Below, in pieces: positions 8,889 to 16,536 of a stretch of 64,000 bases of DNA. The position numbers and the translations under genes are program-made. The stretch is from positions 186,001 through 250,000 of the forward strand of contig CBDDFN010000020.1 of NCBI GenBank assembly GCA_965227065.1, given 5' to 3'. The notes beneath the pieces were generated by a model. It was given only the letters and a program-made list of their open reading frames with translations. It made no database searches and was not told the origin of the DNA. Position 1 is the stretch's first letter. Each line of letters begins with the position of its first letter. Origin of the DNA: CBDDFN01 sp965227065. GTDB taxonomy: Bacteria > Pseudomonadota > Alphaproteobacteria > SPJN01.

Positions 8889-10178
8889 ATGACCGACACA
8901 TCCTCACTCAAATTCGACACGCTGCAAATCCACGCCGGGGCGGCGCCCGATCCGGCGACCGGCGCGCGGCAGACGCCGATCTATCAGACCACGGCCTATG
9001 TCTTTCAAAATGCCGACCACGCGGCCCGGCTGTTTAATCTTGAAGAGGTCGGCTTTATCTATTCGCGCCTGACCAATCCGACGGTGGCGGCATTGCAGGA
9101 CCGGATTGCCGCGCTTGAAGGCGGGGCAGGGGCGGTGTGCTGCTCTTCGGGTCACGCTGCGCAGATCATGGCACTGTTTCCCCTGATGGGACCGGGCCTC
9201 AATATTGTGGCGTCGACCCGGCTTTACGGTGGCACGATCACCCAGTTCAGCCAGACTATCAAACGCTTTGGCTGGTCGGTTAAATTTGTCGACTTTGATG
9301 ATCCCGCCGCCATTGAAGCGGCCGTCGATGACGACACGCGCGCGCTGTTTTGTGAATCGATTGCGAATCCGGCGGGGCATATCACCGATCTCGACAGCGT
9401 CGGTGCGGTGGCGCACAAAGTGGGCCTGCCGCTGATTGTCGATAACACGTCGGCCACGCCTTATCTGTGCCGGCCGATTGAGCATGGTGCGACGCTGGTG
9501 GTGCATTCCATGACCAAATATCTCACCGGCAATGGCACGGTGACCGGCGGGGCAATTGTTGATTCCGGCACGTTTGACTGGAAGGCGAGCGGCAAGTTCC
9601 CCTCGTTGAGCGAGCCTGAGCCGGCCTATCACGGCCTGGTTTTTGCCGATGTGTTCGGCCCGCTTGCGTTCACCTTTCACGGCATTGCCATCGGCTTGCG
9701 TGATCTTGGCATGACGCTAAACCCGCAAGCCGCGCATTATACGCTGCTGGGCATTGAGACCCTGTCGCTGCGTATGGATCAGCATGTCGCCAATGCAGGC
9801 AAGGTGGCGGGCTGGCTGGCCAATCATCCCGCGGTTGAAAGCGTGTCTTATGCCGGGCTTTCGGGCGCGCCGAGCCATGACCGGATTGGCCGCATCTGCC
9901 CCAAGGGTCCTGGTGCCATCTTCACCTTCGCGCTCAAGGGCGGCTATGAGGCGTGCGTTAAGCTTGTCGATGGGCTGGCGCTGTTCAGCCATGTCGCCAA
10001 TCTGGGCGACACGCGCAGCCTGGTGATCCATTCAGCCTCCACCACCCACCGGCAATTGACCGAAGACCAGCAGGTGGCAGCCGGTGCCGGGCCCAATGTG
10101 GTGCGCCTGTCAATCGGCACCGAAGATGCCGATGATCTGATCGCTGATCTTGATCAGGCACTCTCACAGCTTGGTTGA
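8889..10178 (+). CDS. metY: O-acetylhomoserine sulfhydrylase (MetY-type PLP enzyme)
   Basis: A 429-residue Cys/Met-metabolism PLP enzyme. Diagnostic parts are FDTLQIHAGAAPDPATGARQ at the N-terminus, IYQTTAYVF, the GGT loop near residue 114, and the PLP lysine K210 in HSMTKYLTGNG. The length and the TGARxxPIYQTT segment favour MetY, which makes homocysteine from O-acetylhomoserine and sulfide, over cystathionine gamma-synthase (about 390 residues). The start at 8889 is chosen because AGGGACGG precedes it; the frame is open further upstream to 8787 but that part has no homologous character. Adjacent Lrp genes may regulate it. No SAM riboswitch was seen in the 80-base leader. Confidence 0.88.
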   Translation: MTDTSSLKFDTLQIHAGAAPDPATGARQTPIYQTTAYVFQNADHAARLFNLEEVGFIYSRLTNPTVAALQDRIAALEGGAGAVCCSSGHAAQIMALFPLMGPGLNIVASTRLYGGTITQFSQTIKRFGWSVKFVDFDDPAAIEAAVDDDTRALFCESIANPAGHITDLDSVGAVAHKVGLPLIVDNTSATPYLCRPIEHGATLVVHSMTKYLTGNGTVTGGAIVDSGTFDWKASGKFPSLSEPEPAYHGLVFADVFGPLAFTFHGIAIGLRDLGMTLNPQAAHYTLLGIETLSLRMDQHVANAGKVAGWLANHPAVESVSYAGLSGAPSHDRIGRICPKGPGAIFTFALKGGYEACVKLVDGLALFSHVANLGDTRSLVIHSASTTHRQLTEDQQVAAGAGPNVVRLSIGTEDADDLIADLDQALSQLG

Positions 10179-10223
10179 TGATTTTGGGGATGGCCTGCCA
10201 TCCGAAGCTCGAAGAGCGAAGGA

Positions 10224-10300
10224 TGGTGGGCGCACCTGGATTCGAACCAGGGACCTCTGCCGTGTGAAGACAGCGCTCTAACCAACTGAGCTATGCGCCC
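10224..10300 (-). tRNA. tRNA-Val (anticodon CAC)
   Basis: The minus strand folds into a complete cloverleaf. The acceptor arm GGGCGCA pairs with TGCGCCC, the D arm is GCTC/GAGC, the anticodon stem CTGTC/GGCAG flanks the loop TTCACAC with anticodon CAC, and the T arm CCTGG/CCAGG carries TTCGAAT. The 3' CCA is encoded (10224-10226). It is convergent with metY and has its own promoter upstream. Confidence 0.96.
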
Positions 10301-10313
10301 CAAGGGAGGGGAG

Positions 10314-10342
10314 GGAATAATCCTCCCATCCCCGCCTGTCAA
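10314..10342 (-). promoter_or_regulatory. Sigma-70-type promoter for tRNA-Val
   Basis: On the minus strand TTGACA (10342-10337) and TATTCC (10319-10314) are separated by 17 bases. The -10 box ends 14 bases before the mature tRNA 5' end, a normal distance. The -35 box is a perfect consensus and the -10 box is weaker. Confidence 0.6.
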
Positions 10343-10370
10343 GAAAACCGTGGGGCTTGCGGCGATTTGG

Positions 10371-10790
10371 TTAGATGCCCCACTGGACCCAGCCCATCAC
10401 AGCGCCCATGAGGGTGTAGCTGGTCACATAGTTCCCCGCATTGATCCAGAACAGCGCCCGCGTGCCGCCGCTGAAAACAAAATGCGTGCCAAGCGTGTGG
10501 AGCGAAAAACCCGTCCATATGACGAGGCCCAGGATCACGCCCTGAGTGACGCCTGAGCCATCGGGCGGGCCGACCCATTGCATCACCACCCCAAAGACAA
10601 AGCTTGCAAGCCCCGCCATCACCACAGCCAGTCCCATGGCGGGACCGGGGTTGAGGTCCTCTTCAGCAAGCCCCATCAATTCAAGCCAGCGCTCGCCGAA
10701 CAGCAGCTTGGAATACCACAGGCTGCCCACCGCCATATGGGCGGCAATGCCTGCGGGAATGGACCAGTAATTCATGTCTGTCAGGATCAT
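10371..10790 (-). CDS. DUF1761 domain-containing membrane protein
   Basis: A 139-residue protein with four predicted membrane segments (about residues 8-25, 50-72, 82-104 and 117-136) and the DUF1761 pattern near the N-terminus (IAAHMAVGSLWYSKLLFGERW). The function of this family is unknown. The start codon follows a strong GGGGGAGG site. It lies 41 bases downstream of rlmB on the same strand and may share its transcript. The membrane location follows from hydrophobicity only. Confidence 0.85.
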   Translation of the reverse strand: MILTDMNYWSIPAGIAAHMAVGSLWYSKLLFGERWLELMGLAEEDLNPGPAMGLAVVMAGLASFVFGVVMQWVGPPDGSGVTQGVILGLVIWTGFSLHTLGTHFVFSGGTRALFWINAGNYVTSYTLMGAVMGWVQWGI

Positions 10791-10831
10791 ATGCGCCTCC
10801 CCCTTTTTGTGGCGGGGAGTTTACGCCCAAA

Positions 10832-11623
10832 TCACCGTAAAGTCGCCGGGGTCAGCGCATAAAGCGCAACGGCGGCGGCGTTGGAGACGTTCAAACTGTC
10901 GAGGCCGGGAATGTCGCGCGCCAGGCCGGGCATGGTAAGCCGGACGACATGCTCGCAATAGTCGCGGGTCTTGGCGCGCATTCCCTTGCCTTCGGCGCCA
11001 AGCACAAGCGCGATGGGCTGGACCGGATCGACAGCCTCGGGCCCGGTTTCAGCCTCACCGGCGAGGCCCACACGGATAAAGCCTGCATCGGCCACCTCAT
11101 CCAAGGCGCGTGACAGGTTGGTGACGCTGACAAGCGGCAGATAGTCAAAGGCGCCTGAGGCGGCCTTGACCAGGGCGGCGGTTTCCGAGGCACCATGGCG
11201 GCTGGTCTGGATGACGGCGGCGGCCCCGAACAAGGCAGAAGAGCGGATGATCGCGCCGACATTGTGCGGGTCGGTCACCTGATCAAGAAAGACCAGACGG
11301 GGCGCGGGCTCGCCTTTCAGTGTTTTGAGAACCTGATCAAGACGGGGCTGGCTCAAAGGGTCGGTCAGCCCGGCAATGCCCTGATGGACCGTGCCTTTGC
11401 CGAGTCTGTTTTCAATCGTTCGTGCGCTGGTTTCTTCAACATCAAGACCGGCGGGCAGCAGGCTTTGCACTTCATTGAGTGCATTCTTGGTGCCCAGAAT
11501 CTGGGTGAATTTGCGCTTGGGATTGGCAAGGCCTGCCTTCATCGCATGCATGCCGTAAAGCCAATAGGGCGGGGGCGGACCATCGGGGCGTCCGGGGCGT
11601 TTATGTCTGGGGGGTTGCGTCAT
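10832..11623 (-). CDS. rlmB: 23S rRNA (guanosine-2'-O-)-methyltransferase RlmB-type (TrmH/SpoU family)
   Basis: A 263-residue SpoU-class methyltransferase that transfers a methyl group from SAM to a ribose in 23S rRNA (G2251 in E. coli). The N-terminal substrate-binding domain (GMHAMKAGLANPKRK onward) is followed by the trefoil-knot catalytic domain. Motif 1 is DPHNVGAIIRSS, motif 2 LVLGAEGKGM, and motif 3 SLNVSNAAAVALYAL at the C-terminus. The start at 11623 gives the basic, proline-rich N-terminus usual for alphaproteobacterial members; the frame stays open to 11707 but that part overlaps the likely promoter. DUF1761 follows in the same direction. Confidence 0.92.
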   Translation of the reverse strand: MTQPPRHKRPGRPDGPPPPYWLYGMHAMKAGLANPKRKFTQILGTKNALNEVQSLLPAGLDVEETSARTIENRLGKGTVHQGIAGLTDPLSQPRLDQVLKTLKGEPAPRLVFLDQVTDPHNVGAIIRSSALFGAAAVIQTSRHGASETAALVKAASGAFDYLPLVSVTNLSRALDEVADAGFIRVGLAGEAETGPEAVDPVQPIALVLGAEGKGMRAKTRDYCEHVVRLTMPGLARDIPGLDSLNVSNAAAVALYALTPATLR

Positions 11624-11941
11624 TCTATCCCCCACTTGGGTGAGGCCCGATTGGTGCTTGCGTGATGTGATGGCCTTGCTTATAGTCCGCGCCGCTTGGG
11701 CAAGCAATGCCGCTTTTCGCTATCAACCTGTTGAATTAGGACGGAAACTCCGGTTCGCATAGGGGGTGGCGGGGGGTGGTTATACGCTTTTTCAGATTTC
11801 GCCTGACCTTTGGACTTGTCCAGACCTGGCGAATCGGTGTGAAAGCAAGCGCGCCCAAACACACTGACCCGGTTTTCGGGCAAGACTTGTGCGGATAATG
11901 CCGTGCCTGACTTGGCTGATAAGCGTGGCGCAGGAACCCCT
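11624..11941. other. 318-base intergenic region between divergent rlmB and tRNA-Tyr
   Basis: The rlmB promoter candidate lies at 11679-11707. The rest (about 11710-11941) must hold the promoter for the rightward tRNA-Tyr/tRNA-Gly/tuf unit, but I could not find a convincing -35/-10 pair. GATAAT at 11894 and GATAAG at 11918 are -10-like, without a good -35 partner. Open frames here have no recognisable protein character. Confidence 0.5.
11679..11707 (-). promoter_or_regulatory. Probable rlmB promoter
   Basis: On the minus strand TTGCTT (11707-11702) and TATAAG (11684-11679) are spaced by 17 bases, about 56 bases upstream of the chosen rlmB start. A promoter here argues against the longer rlmB frame starting at 11707. 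Confidence 0.45.
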
Positions 11942-12027
11942 GGAGGGGTGGCCGAGCGGTCAAAGGCAACAGACTGTAAATCTGTCGACGTATGTCTACG
12001 TTGGTTCGAATCCAACCCCCTCCACCA
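11942..12027 (+). tRNA. tRNA-Tyr (anticodon GTA)
   Basis: A class II tRNA of 86 bases including encoded CCA. The acceptor GGAGGGG pairs with CCCCTCC, the anticodon loop CTGTAAA carries GTA, a long variable arm (CGACGTATGTCTACG region) is present, and the T loop is TTCGAAT. It heads a tRNA-Tyr, tRNA-Gly, tuf run. Confidence 0.97.
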
Positions 12028-12060
12028 TCCTGCTGCGGCGCTGGGCTCCGGGGCCAGTGC

Positions 12061-12134
12061 GCGGGTGTAGTTCAATGGTAGAACCCCAGCCTTCCAAGCT
12101 GGTCGTGTGGGTTCGATTCCCATCACCCGCTCCA
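12061..12134 (+). tRNA. tRNA-Gly (anticodon TCC)
   Basis: A complete cloverleaf of 74 bases. The acceptor GCGGGTG pairs with CACCCGC, the anticodon loop CTTCCAA carries TCC, the T loop is TTCGATT, the discriminator is T, and CCA is encoded. It lies 33 bases after tRNA-Tyr and 46 bases before tuf, so the three are probably one transcript. Confidence 0.97.
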
Positions 12135-12180
12135 GATTTGATCCTCCGGACTGTCCGGCGGTGCATGAGGGTTTGAGGGA

Positions 12181-13371
12181 ATGTCGAAAGAGAAGTTTGA
12201 GCGTAATAAACCGCACTGTAACATCGGTACGGTTGGCCACGTTGACCACGGCAAAACCACGCTGACGGCCGCGATCACCAAAGTGCTCGCCGAAGCCGGT
12301 GGCGCGACCTTCTCGGACTATGCCGACATCGACAAGGCGCCTGAAGAGCGCGAGCGCGGCATTACGATTTCGACCGCTCACGTTGAGTATGAAACCGACA
12401 ATCGTCACTATGCCCACGTCGATTGCCCCGGTCACGCTGACTATGTGAAGAACATGATCACCGGTGCCGCCCAGATGGATGGCGCGATCCTGGTTGTGAA
12501 CGCAGCCGATGGCCCGATGCCCCAGACGCGTGAGCACATTCTGCTTGCCCGTCAAGTTGGTGTTCCCGCCATTGTGGTGTTCCTGAACAAGGTCGATCAG
12601 GTCGATGATGAAGAACTGCTTGAGCTGGTTGAGCTTGAAGTGCGTGAGCTTCTGTCGTCCTACGAATTCCCCGGTGACGATATTCCCGTGATTTCGGGTT
12701 CGGCGCTGGCCGCTCTTGAAGGCCGTGATGACACTATCGGCAAGGAGAAAATCCTTGAGCTGATGGCCGCTGTCGATGAGTACATCCCCCAGCCCGACCG
12801 TCCGATTGATCAAGCCTTCCTGATGCCGATCGAAGATGTGTTCTCGATTTCAGGCCGCGGTACGGTTGTCACCGGCCGGGTTGAGCGCGGGATTGTGACC
12901 GTGGGCGATGAGATCGAAATCATCGGCATTCGCGACACGCAAAAAACGACCGTGACCGGCGTTGAGATGTTCCGCAAACTGCTCGATCGCGGCGAGGCGG
13001 GCGACAATGTCGGCGTTCTGCTGCGCGGCACCAAGCGCGAGGACGTTGAGCGCGGTCAGGTTCTGGCCAAGCCCGGCTCGATCACGCCCCATACGAAATT
13101 CAAAGGCGAAGCCTATATCCTGACCAAGGATGAAGGGGGCCGTCATACGCCTTTCTTTACCAATTACCGTCCGCAATTCTATTTTCGGACAACCGATGTG
13201 ACCGGTGTGGTGAACCTGCCAGAGGGCACCGAAATGGTCATGCCGGGTGACAATGTCACCATCGATGTCGAGCTGATTGCCCCGATTGCGATGGATGAAG
13301 GACTGCGTTTCGCAATCCGCGAAGGCGGCCGCACCGTGGGTGCCGGCGTCGTGTCGTCGATTTCGGAATAA
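12181..13371 (+). CDS. tuf: Elongation factor Tu, copy 1
   Basis: A 396-residue EF-Tu that delivers aminoacyl-tRNA to the ribosome. The G-domain motifs GHVDHGKTT, DCPGHADY and NKVDQVD are intact, followed by beta-barrel domains 2 and 3. It lies directly after tRNA-Tyr and tRNA-Gly with a TTGAGGGA site before the ATG. A second copy sits at 29340. The two are almost identical in DNA over the first 540 bases but differ at about 20 residues, mainly in domain 2 (roughly residues 185-300), which is unusual because EF-Tu pairs are normally homogenised. Confidence 0.98.
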   Translation: MSKEKFERNKPHCNIGTVGHVDHGKTTLTAAITKVLAEAGGATFSDYADIDKAPEERERGITISTAHVEYETDNRHYAHVDCPGHADYVKNMITGAAQMDGAILVVNAADGPMPQTREHILLARQVGVPAIVVFLNKVDQVDDEELLELVELEVRELLSSYEFPGDDIPVISGSALAALEGRDDTIGKEKILELMAAVDEYIPQPDRPIDQAFLMPIEDVFSISGRGTVVTGRVERGIVTVGDEIEIIGIRDTQKTTVTGVEMFRKLLDRGEAGDNVGVLLRGTKREDVERGQVLAKPGSITPHTKFKGEAYILTKDEGGRHTPFFTNYRPQFYFRTTDVTGVVNLPEGTEMVMPGDNVTIDVELIAPIAMDEGLRFAIREGGRTVGAGVVSSISE

Positions 13372-13417
13372 CGAATTGAATTTGGGGTCTGTGTCTGGTC
13401 AAACAGGCATTGGCCTT

Positions 13418-13436
13418 GCTGTTCGAAACGAACAGC
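13418..13436 (+). other. Perfect hairpin between tuf and tRNA-Trp
   Basis: GCTGTTCG and CGAACAGC form an eight-base-pair stem around the loop AAA, ending six bases before the tRNA-Trp 5' end. No T-tract follows, so it is more likely a processing structure than a terminator. Confidence 0.5.
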
Positions 13437-13442
13437 GCCCAT

Positions 13443-13518
13443 AGGAGTGTAGCTCAATTGGCAGAGCACCGGTCTCCAAAACCGGGGGTTGTGGGTTCGA
13501 GTCCCTCCACTCCTGCCA
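13443..13518 (+). tRNA. tRNA-Trp (anticodon CCA)
   Basis: A complete cloverleaf of 76 bases. The acceptor AGGAGTG pairs with CACTCCT, the anticodon loop CTCCAAA carries CCA, the T loop is TTCGAGT, the discriminator is G, and the 3' CCA is encoded. It lies between tuf and secE, the classic bacterial position. Confidence 0.97.
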
Positions 13519-13583
13519 TGCCTTAACCGGCACGGTTGGATCATGAAACGCCGCGCAAGCGGCCCGAACGAACAGGGATGACG

Positions 13584-13784
13584 ATGGCCAAGTCACGCAA
13601 CCCCGCGCAATTTGCCCAGGAAGTCCGTCAGGAAGTCTCGAAGGTGACCTGGCCGACACGGCGCGAAACCATGCTGACCACTGTGATGGTTTTCATCATG
13701 GTGACGGTCGTCTCGCTGTTCTTCTTTGGCGTTGATCAGCTGCTCAATCTGGGTATTGCCGCATTGCTCGGCCTCTCGATCTGA
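13584..13784 (+). CDS. secE: Preprotein translocase subunit SecE
   Basis: A 66-residue short-form SecE that clamps SecY in the translocon. The amphipathic region FAQEVRQEVSKVTWPTRRET carries the family signature and is followed by one membrane helix (about residues 34-58). The start at 13584 is preferred over an in-frame ATG at 13578 because the AGGG site is six bases upstream of 13584 but abuts 13578. It is followed 38 bases later by nusG, the conserved order. Confidence 0.95.
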   Translation: MAKSRNPAQFAQEVRQEVSKVTWPTRRETMLTTVMVFIMVTVVSLFFFGVDQLLNLGIAALLGLSI

Positions 13785-13822
13785 GCGCCCCGCCCCAAAG
13801 GCCAAGAAGGACAAATAAAAAA

Positions 13823-14353
13823 ATGGCGAAACGCTGGTATATTGTGCACGCCCATTCGGGCTTTGAGAAAAAAGTCGCCGCCGCGATCAAGGAACAGGCC
13901 GAACAGCTTGGGCTGGAGGATCTGTTTGAAGAGGTGCTTGTGCCGACCGAAGAGGTCGTGCAGATCCGCCGCGGCAAGAAGATGAGTTCGGAACGCAAAT
14001 TTTTCCCCGGCTATGTGCTGGTGAAAATGGAAATGACCAATGGTGCCTACCATTTGGTGAAGGACACGCCGAAGGTTACCGGCTTTCTGGGCACGGCCAA
14101 CAAGCCCATGCCGATTTCCCAGCGCGAGGCCGACCGCATCCTGAACCAGGTTCAAGAAGGGGTGGAGCGGCCCAAACCCTCAATCACCTTCGACATTGGC
14201 GAGAAGGTGCGGGTGTGCGATGGCCCGTTTGCGAGCTTTGACGGCTTTGTGGAAGAAGTTGACGAGGCCAACGCGCGTTTGAAGGTCGCAGTTTCGATTT
14301 TTGGACGTGCAACTCCAGTGGAATTGGAGTATGGTCAGGTTGAAAAGCTCTGA
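13823..14353 (+). CDS. nusG: Transcription termination/antitermination factor NusG
   Basis: A 176-residue NusG that links RNA polymerase to Rho or the ribosome. The NGN domain starts WYIVHAHSGFEKKV and contains FFPGYVLVKMEM; the C-terminal KOW domain has GEKVRVCDGPFASFDGFVEEV. An AGAAGGAC site precedes the ATG. A strong intrinsic terminator begins five bases after the stop, so secE-nusG ends as a separate unit before rplK. Confidence 0.98.
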   Translation: MAKRWYIVHAHSGFEKKVAAAIKEQAEQLGLEDLFEEVLVPTEEVVQIRRGKKMSSERKFFPGYVLVKMEMTNGAYHLVKDTPKVTGFLGTANKPMPISQREADRILNQVQEGVERPKPSITFDIGEKVRVCDGPFASFDGFVEEVDEANARLKVAVSIFGRATPVELEYGQVEKL

Positions 14354-14357
14354 GAAG

Positions 14358-14401
14358 CACCGGTTGACGCTGCCCTAACGGGTGGCGTTTCGGTGTTTTT
14401 T
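14358..14401 (+). terminator. Intrinsic terminator after nusG
   Basis: Nested complementary arms CACCG/CGGTG and ACGC/GCGT flank a short CC/GG core, immediately followed by six Ts (14396-14401). It ends the secE-nusG transcript. The promoter for rplKA must lie in the remaining 117 bases before 14519, but I could not pick one with confidence. Confidence 0.85.
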
Positions 14402-14518
14402 GTCGTGGGAGAGGCTGGCGAAAGGCCATGTCAGGCTTGCACCACGGCGCCTCGAAGGGGCGTTCTGGCGGGAAACCGTCTTATCAGAGCAGAACGCTCA
14501 AACCGTATGTGAGGAACT

Positions 14519-14947
14519 ATGGCGAAGAAGATTACAGGCTATATCAAGCTCCAGGTTGGAGCGGGTGCCGCCAACCCCAGCCCGCCGATCGGCCCTGCGC
14601 TCGGTCAGCACGGCGTCAATATCATGGAATTCTGTAAGGCGTTCAACGCTGCCACTGATTCCATGGAAAAGGGCATGCCGATCCCGGTGACGATCACCGT
14701 GTTCCAGGACAAGTCCTTTACCTTCACGATGAAGAAGCCGCCCGTCAGCTTTTTCCTCAAAAAGGCTGCGAAGCTGAAAAAGGGCGCATCGAACCCCTCC
14801 AAAGAGGTTGCCGGTTCTGTGACGCTCGATCAGGTGCGTGAAATTGCTCAGGAAAAGCTTGAGGATTTGAACGCCCGCACCGTCGAAGCCGCCATGGAAT
14901 CCGTCAAGGGTTCGGCGCGCTCGATGGGTCTTGAGGTGAAGGGATAA
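14519..14947 (+). CDS. rplK: 50S ribosomal protein L11
   Basis: A 142-residue L11, which binds the GTPase-associated centre of 23S rRNA. The N-terminal KLQVGAGAANPSPPIGPALGQ loop is the proline-rich segment contacted by release and elongation factors; the C-terminal RNA-binding domain ends at SARSMGLEVKG. A GTGAGGA site precedes the ATG. rplA follows after four bases. Confidence 0.98.
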   Translation: MAKKITGYIKLQVGAGAANPSPPIGPALGQHGVNIMEFCKAFNAATDSMEKGMPIPVTITVFQDKSFTFTMKKPPVSFFLKKAAKLKKGASNPSKEVAGSVTLDQVREIAQEKLEDLNARTVEAAMESVKGSARSMGLEVKG

Positions 14948-14951
14948 TCTG

Positions 14952-15647
14952 ATGGCGAATGTTGGAAAGCGTATCCGCGCGGCCCGCGAAGGCTTCGACA
15001 AGACGATTGATCTTGCCGTCGCCGAGGCCGTCAAGCTGGTGAAAGAAAACGCCAAAGCCAAATTCGACGAGACCGTCGAAATGGCGATCAATTTGAACGT
15101 TGATCCGCGTCACGCCGACCAGATGGTCCGTGGTGTGGTGCAGCTGCCCAACGGCACAGGCAAGTCGGTCCGCGTTGCGGTCTTTGCCCGTGGCCCGAAG
15201 GCCGATGAGGCCAAAGAAGCCGGTGCCGATGTGGTTGGCGCGGAAGAGCTTGCCGATGAAATTCAGAACGGCAAGATCGACTTTGAACGCTGCATCGCAA
15301 CCCCCGACATGATGCCGGTGGTTGGGCGTCTGGGTAAGGTGCTTGGTCCGCGCGGCCTGATGCCGAACCCCAAGGTCGGCACTGTCACGCAAGATGTTGC
15401 GCAGGCCGTCAAGGATTCCAAGGGTGGCCAGGTCGAGTTCCGCGTCGAAAAAGCGGGCATCGTCCATGGCGGTATCGGCAAGGCAAGCTTTGAAGAAAAA
15501 GCGCTGGAAGAAAATGTCCGCGCCTTCTTTGATGCCGTGCTGAAAGCCAAGCCCTCGGGTGCCAAAGGCACCTATGTCAAGCGCGTCTCGATGAGCTCCA
15601 CCATGGGCCCGGGCGTGCATATCGATATTTCGAGCCTGTCTGCGTAA
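14952..15647 (+). CDS. rplA: 50S ribosomal protein L1
   Basis: A 231-residue L1, the protein of the mobile L1 stalk that helps release deacylated tRNA. It is recognised by its two-domain sequence with MMPVVGRLGKVLGPRGLMPNPK in the middle and the C-terminal GTYVKRVSMSSTMGPGV. In many bacteria L1 represses its own rplKA mRNA; no obvious rRNA mimic was picked out here. It is followed by a 316-base leader before rplJ. Confidence 0.98.
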   Translation: MANVGKRIRAAREGFDKTIDLAVAEAVKLVKENAKAKFDETVEMAINLNVDPRHADQMVRGVVQLPNGTGKSVRVAVFARGPKADEAKEAGADVVGAEELADEIQNGKIDFERCIATPDMMPVVGRLGKVLGPRGLMPNPKVGTVTQDVAQAVKDSKGGQVEFRVEKAGIVHGGIGKASFEEKALEENVRAFFDAVLKAKPSGAKGTYVKRVSMSSTMGPGVHIDISSLSA

Positions 15648-15963
15648 CGCAGGCTCAACAGTTTCAGACGGGTTTTTGCCCGTCTGATCGATAGCGGATC
15701 ACCTGTGCGATAGGCCCGTTATCACCCTGTCCGAGATTGCCGGGGCCCGTGTAGGAGGGCTTAAACGTCCGGCATGAGATGGGAATGAGCGAATTTCGAA
15801 CGACACTTTGGGTGTCATTTGGGATTGGTTCGGCCCCGCATGCGTAGGACAGGCGAACCGGACAAGGTCTGGTCAGTCCAAGCGGGGTTCTCGCGGCGCT
15901 GGTCATCTTGTCCAGGACGCAACCGGGGCCGGATTTTCCGGTTCCAACGCCACGGAGAGTAAA
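15648..15963 (+). promoter_or_regulatory. rplA-rplJ intergenic leader, probable L10(L12)4 autoregulatory leader
   Basis: This 316-base untranslated stretch holds a nine-base-pair hairpin, TCAGACGGG/CCCGTCTGA (15664-15687), with no following T-tract. A long GC-rich, structured region follows, ending in a GGAG site before rplJ. Known L10 leaders bind the L10-L12 complex and control rplJL; the position fits, but I could not match the kink-turn consensus by eye. An in-frame extension of rplJ back to 15808 is open but looks untranslated. Confidence 0.45.
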
Positions 15964-16482
15964 GTGGAACGTGCTCAAAAAGAGGCGCTGGTCGCTGAAA
16001 TGAACGCGGTGTTCCAGGAAACCGGCGTTGTGGTGGTCGCCCACTATAAGGGTCTGACCGTTGCGGAGGTCTCTGACCTGCGCGACCGCATTGCCGCGGA
16101 AGGCGCATCGTTCAAGGTGACCAAAAACCGCCTGACAAAGCTTGCTCTCGAAGGCACGCCCTGTGAGCCGATCAAGGATCTGTTCACGGGACCGACGGCC
16201 ATTGCCTATTCCGACGATCCGGTCGCAGCGCCGAAAGTCATCTCCGCATTTGCCAAAGACAATGAAAAGCTCATTGTTCTGGGCGGTGCGATGGGTGAGA
16301 CGGTGCTCGATGAAGCCGGCGTCAAGGCGCTTGCCACGATGCCGAGCCTGGATGAACTCCGGGCCAAGATCGTTGGCATGATCAACACGCCCGCAACGCG
16401 GATGGCGCAAGTGCTCAACGCACCTGCCGGTCAGCTTGCACGCGTGTTCGGGGCCTATGCCGACAAGGGCGAAGCGGCGTAA
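15964..16482 (+). CDS. rplJ: 50S ribosomal protein L10
   Basis: A 172-residue L10, which anchors L7/L12 dimers to the ribosomal stalk. The GTG start at 15964 gives the conserved N-terminus (M)ERAQKEALVAEMNAVF and is preceded by GGAGAG; the longer open frame from 15808 encodes leader sequence. GVVVVAHYKGLTVAEV and KVTKNRLTKLAL are typical family segments. The C-terminal helix binds L12. rplL follows after 54 bases. Confidence 0.97.
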   Translation: MERAQKEALVAEMNAVFQETGVVVVAHYKGLTVAEVSDLRDRIAAEGASFKVTKNRLTKLALEGTPCEPIKDLFTGPTAIAYSDDPVAAPKVISAFAKDNEKLIVLGGAMGETVLDEAGVKALATMPSLDELRAKIVGMINTPATRMAQVLNAPAGQLARVFGAYADKGEAA

Positions 16483-16536
16483 ACGCGAACCAAACCCAAT
16501 CGGAGCTTTTGCTCCACCCAAAAAGGAAACTGAACT

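Noticed and set aside
10187..10203. Terminator after metY (GGATGG/CCATCC stem)
   Set aside because: The stem has only six base pairs and neither strand shows a T-tract beside it.
15808..15963. Upstream in-frame extension of rplJ
   Set aside because: The extension has no similarity to L10, while the GTG at 15964 gives the conserved N-terminus and has a GGAG site.
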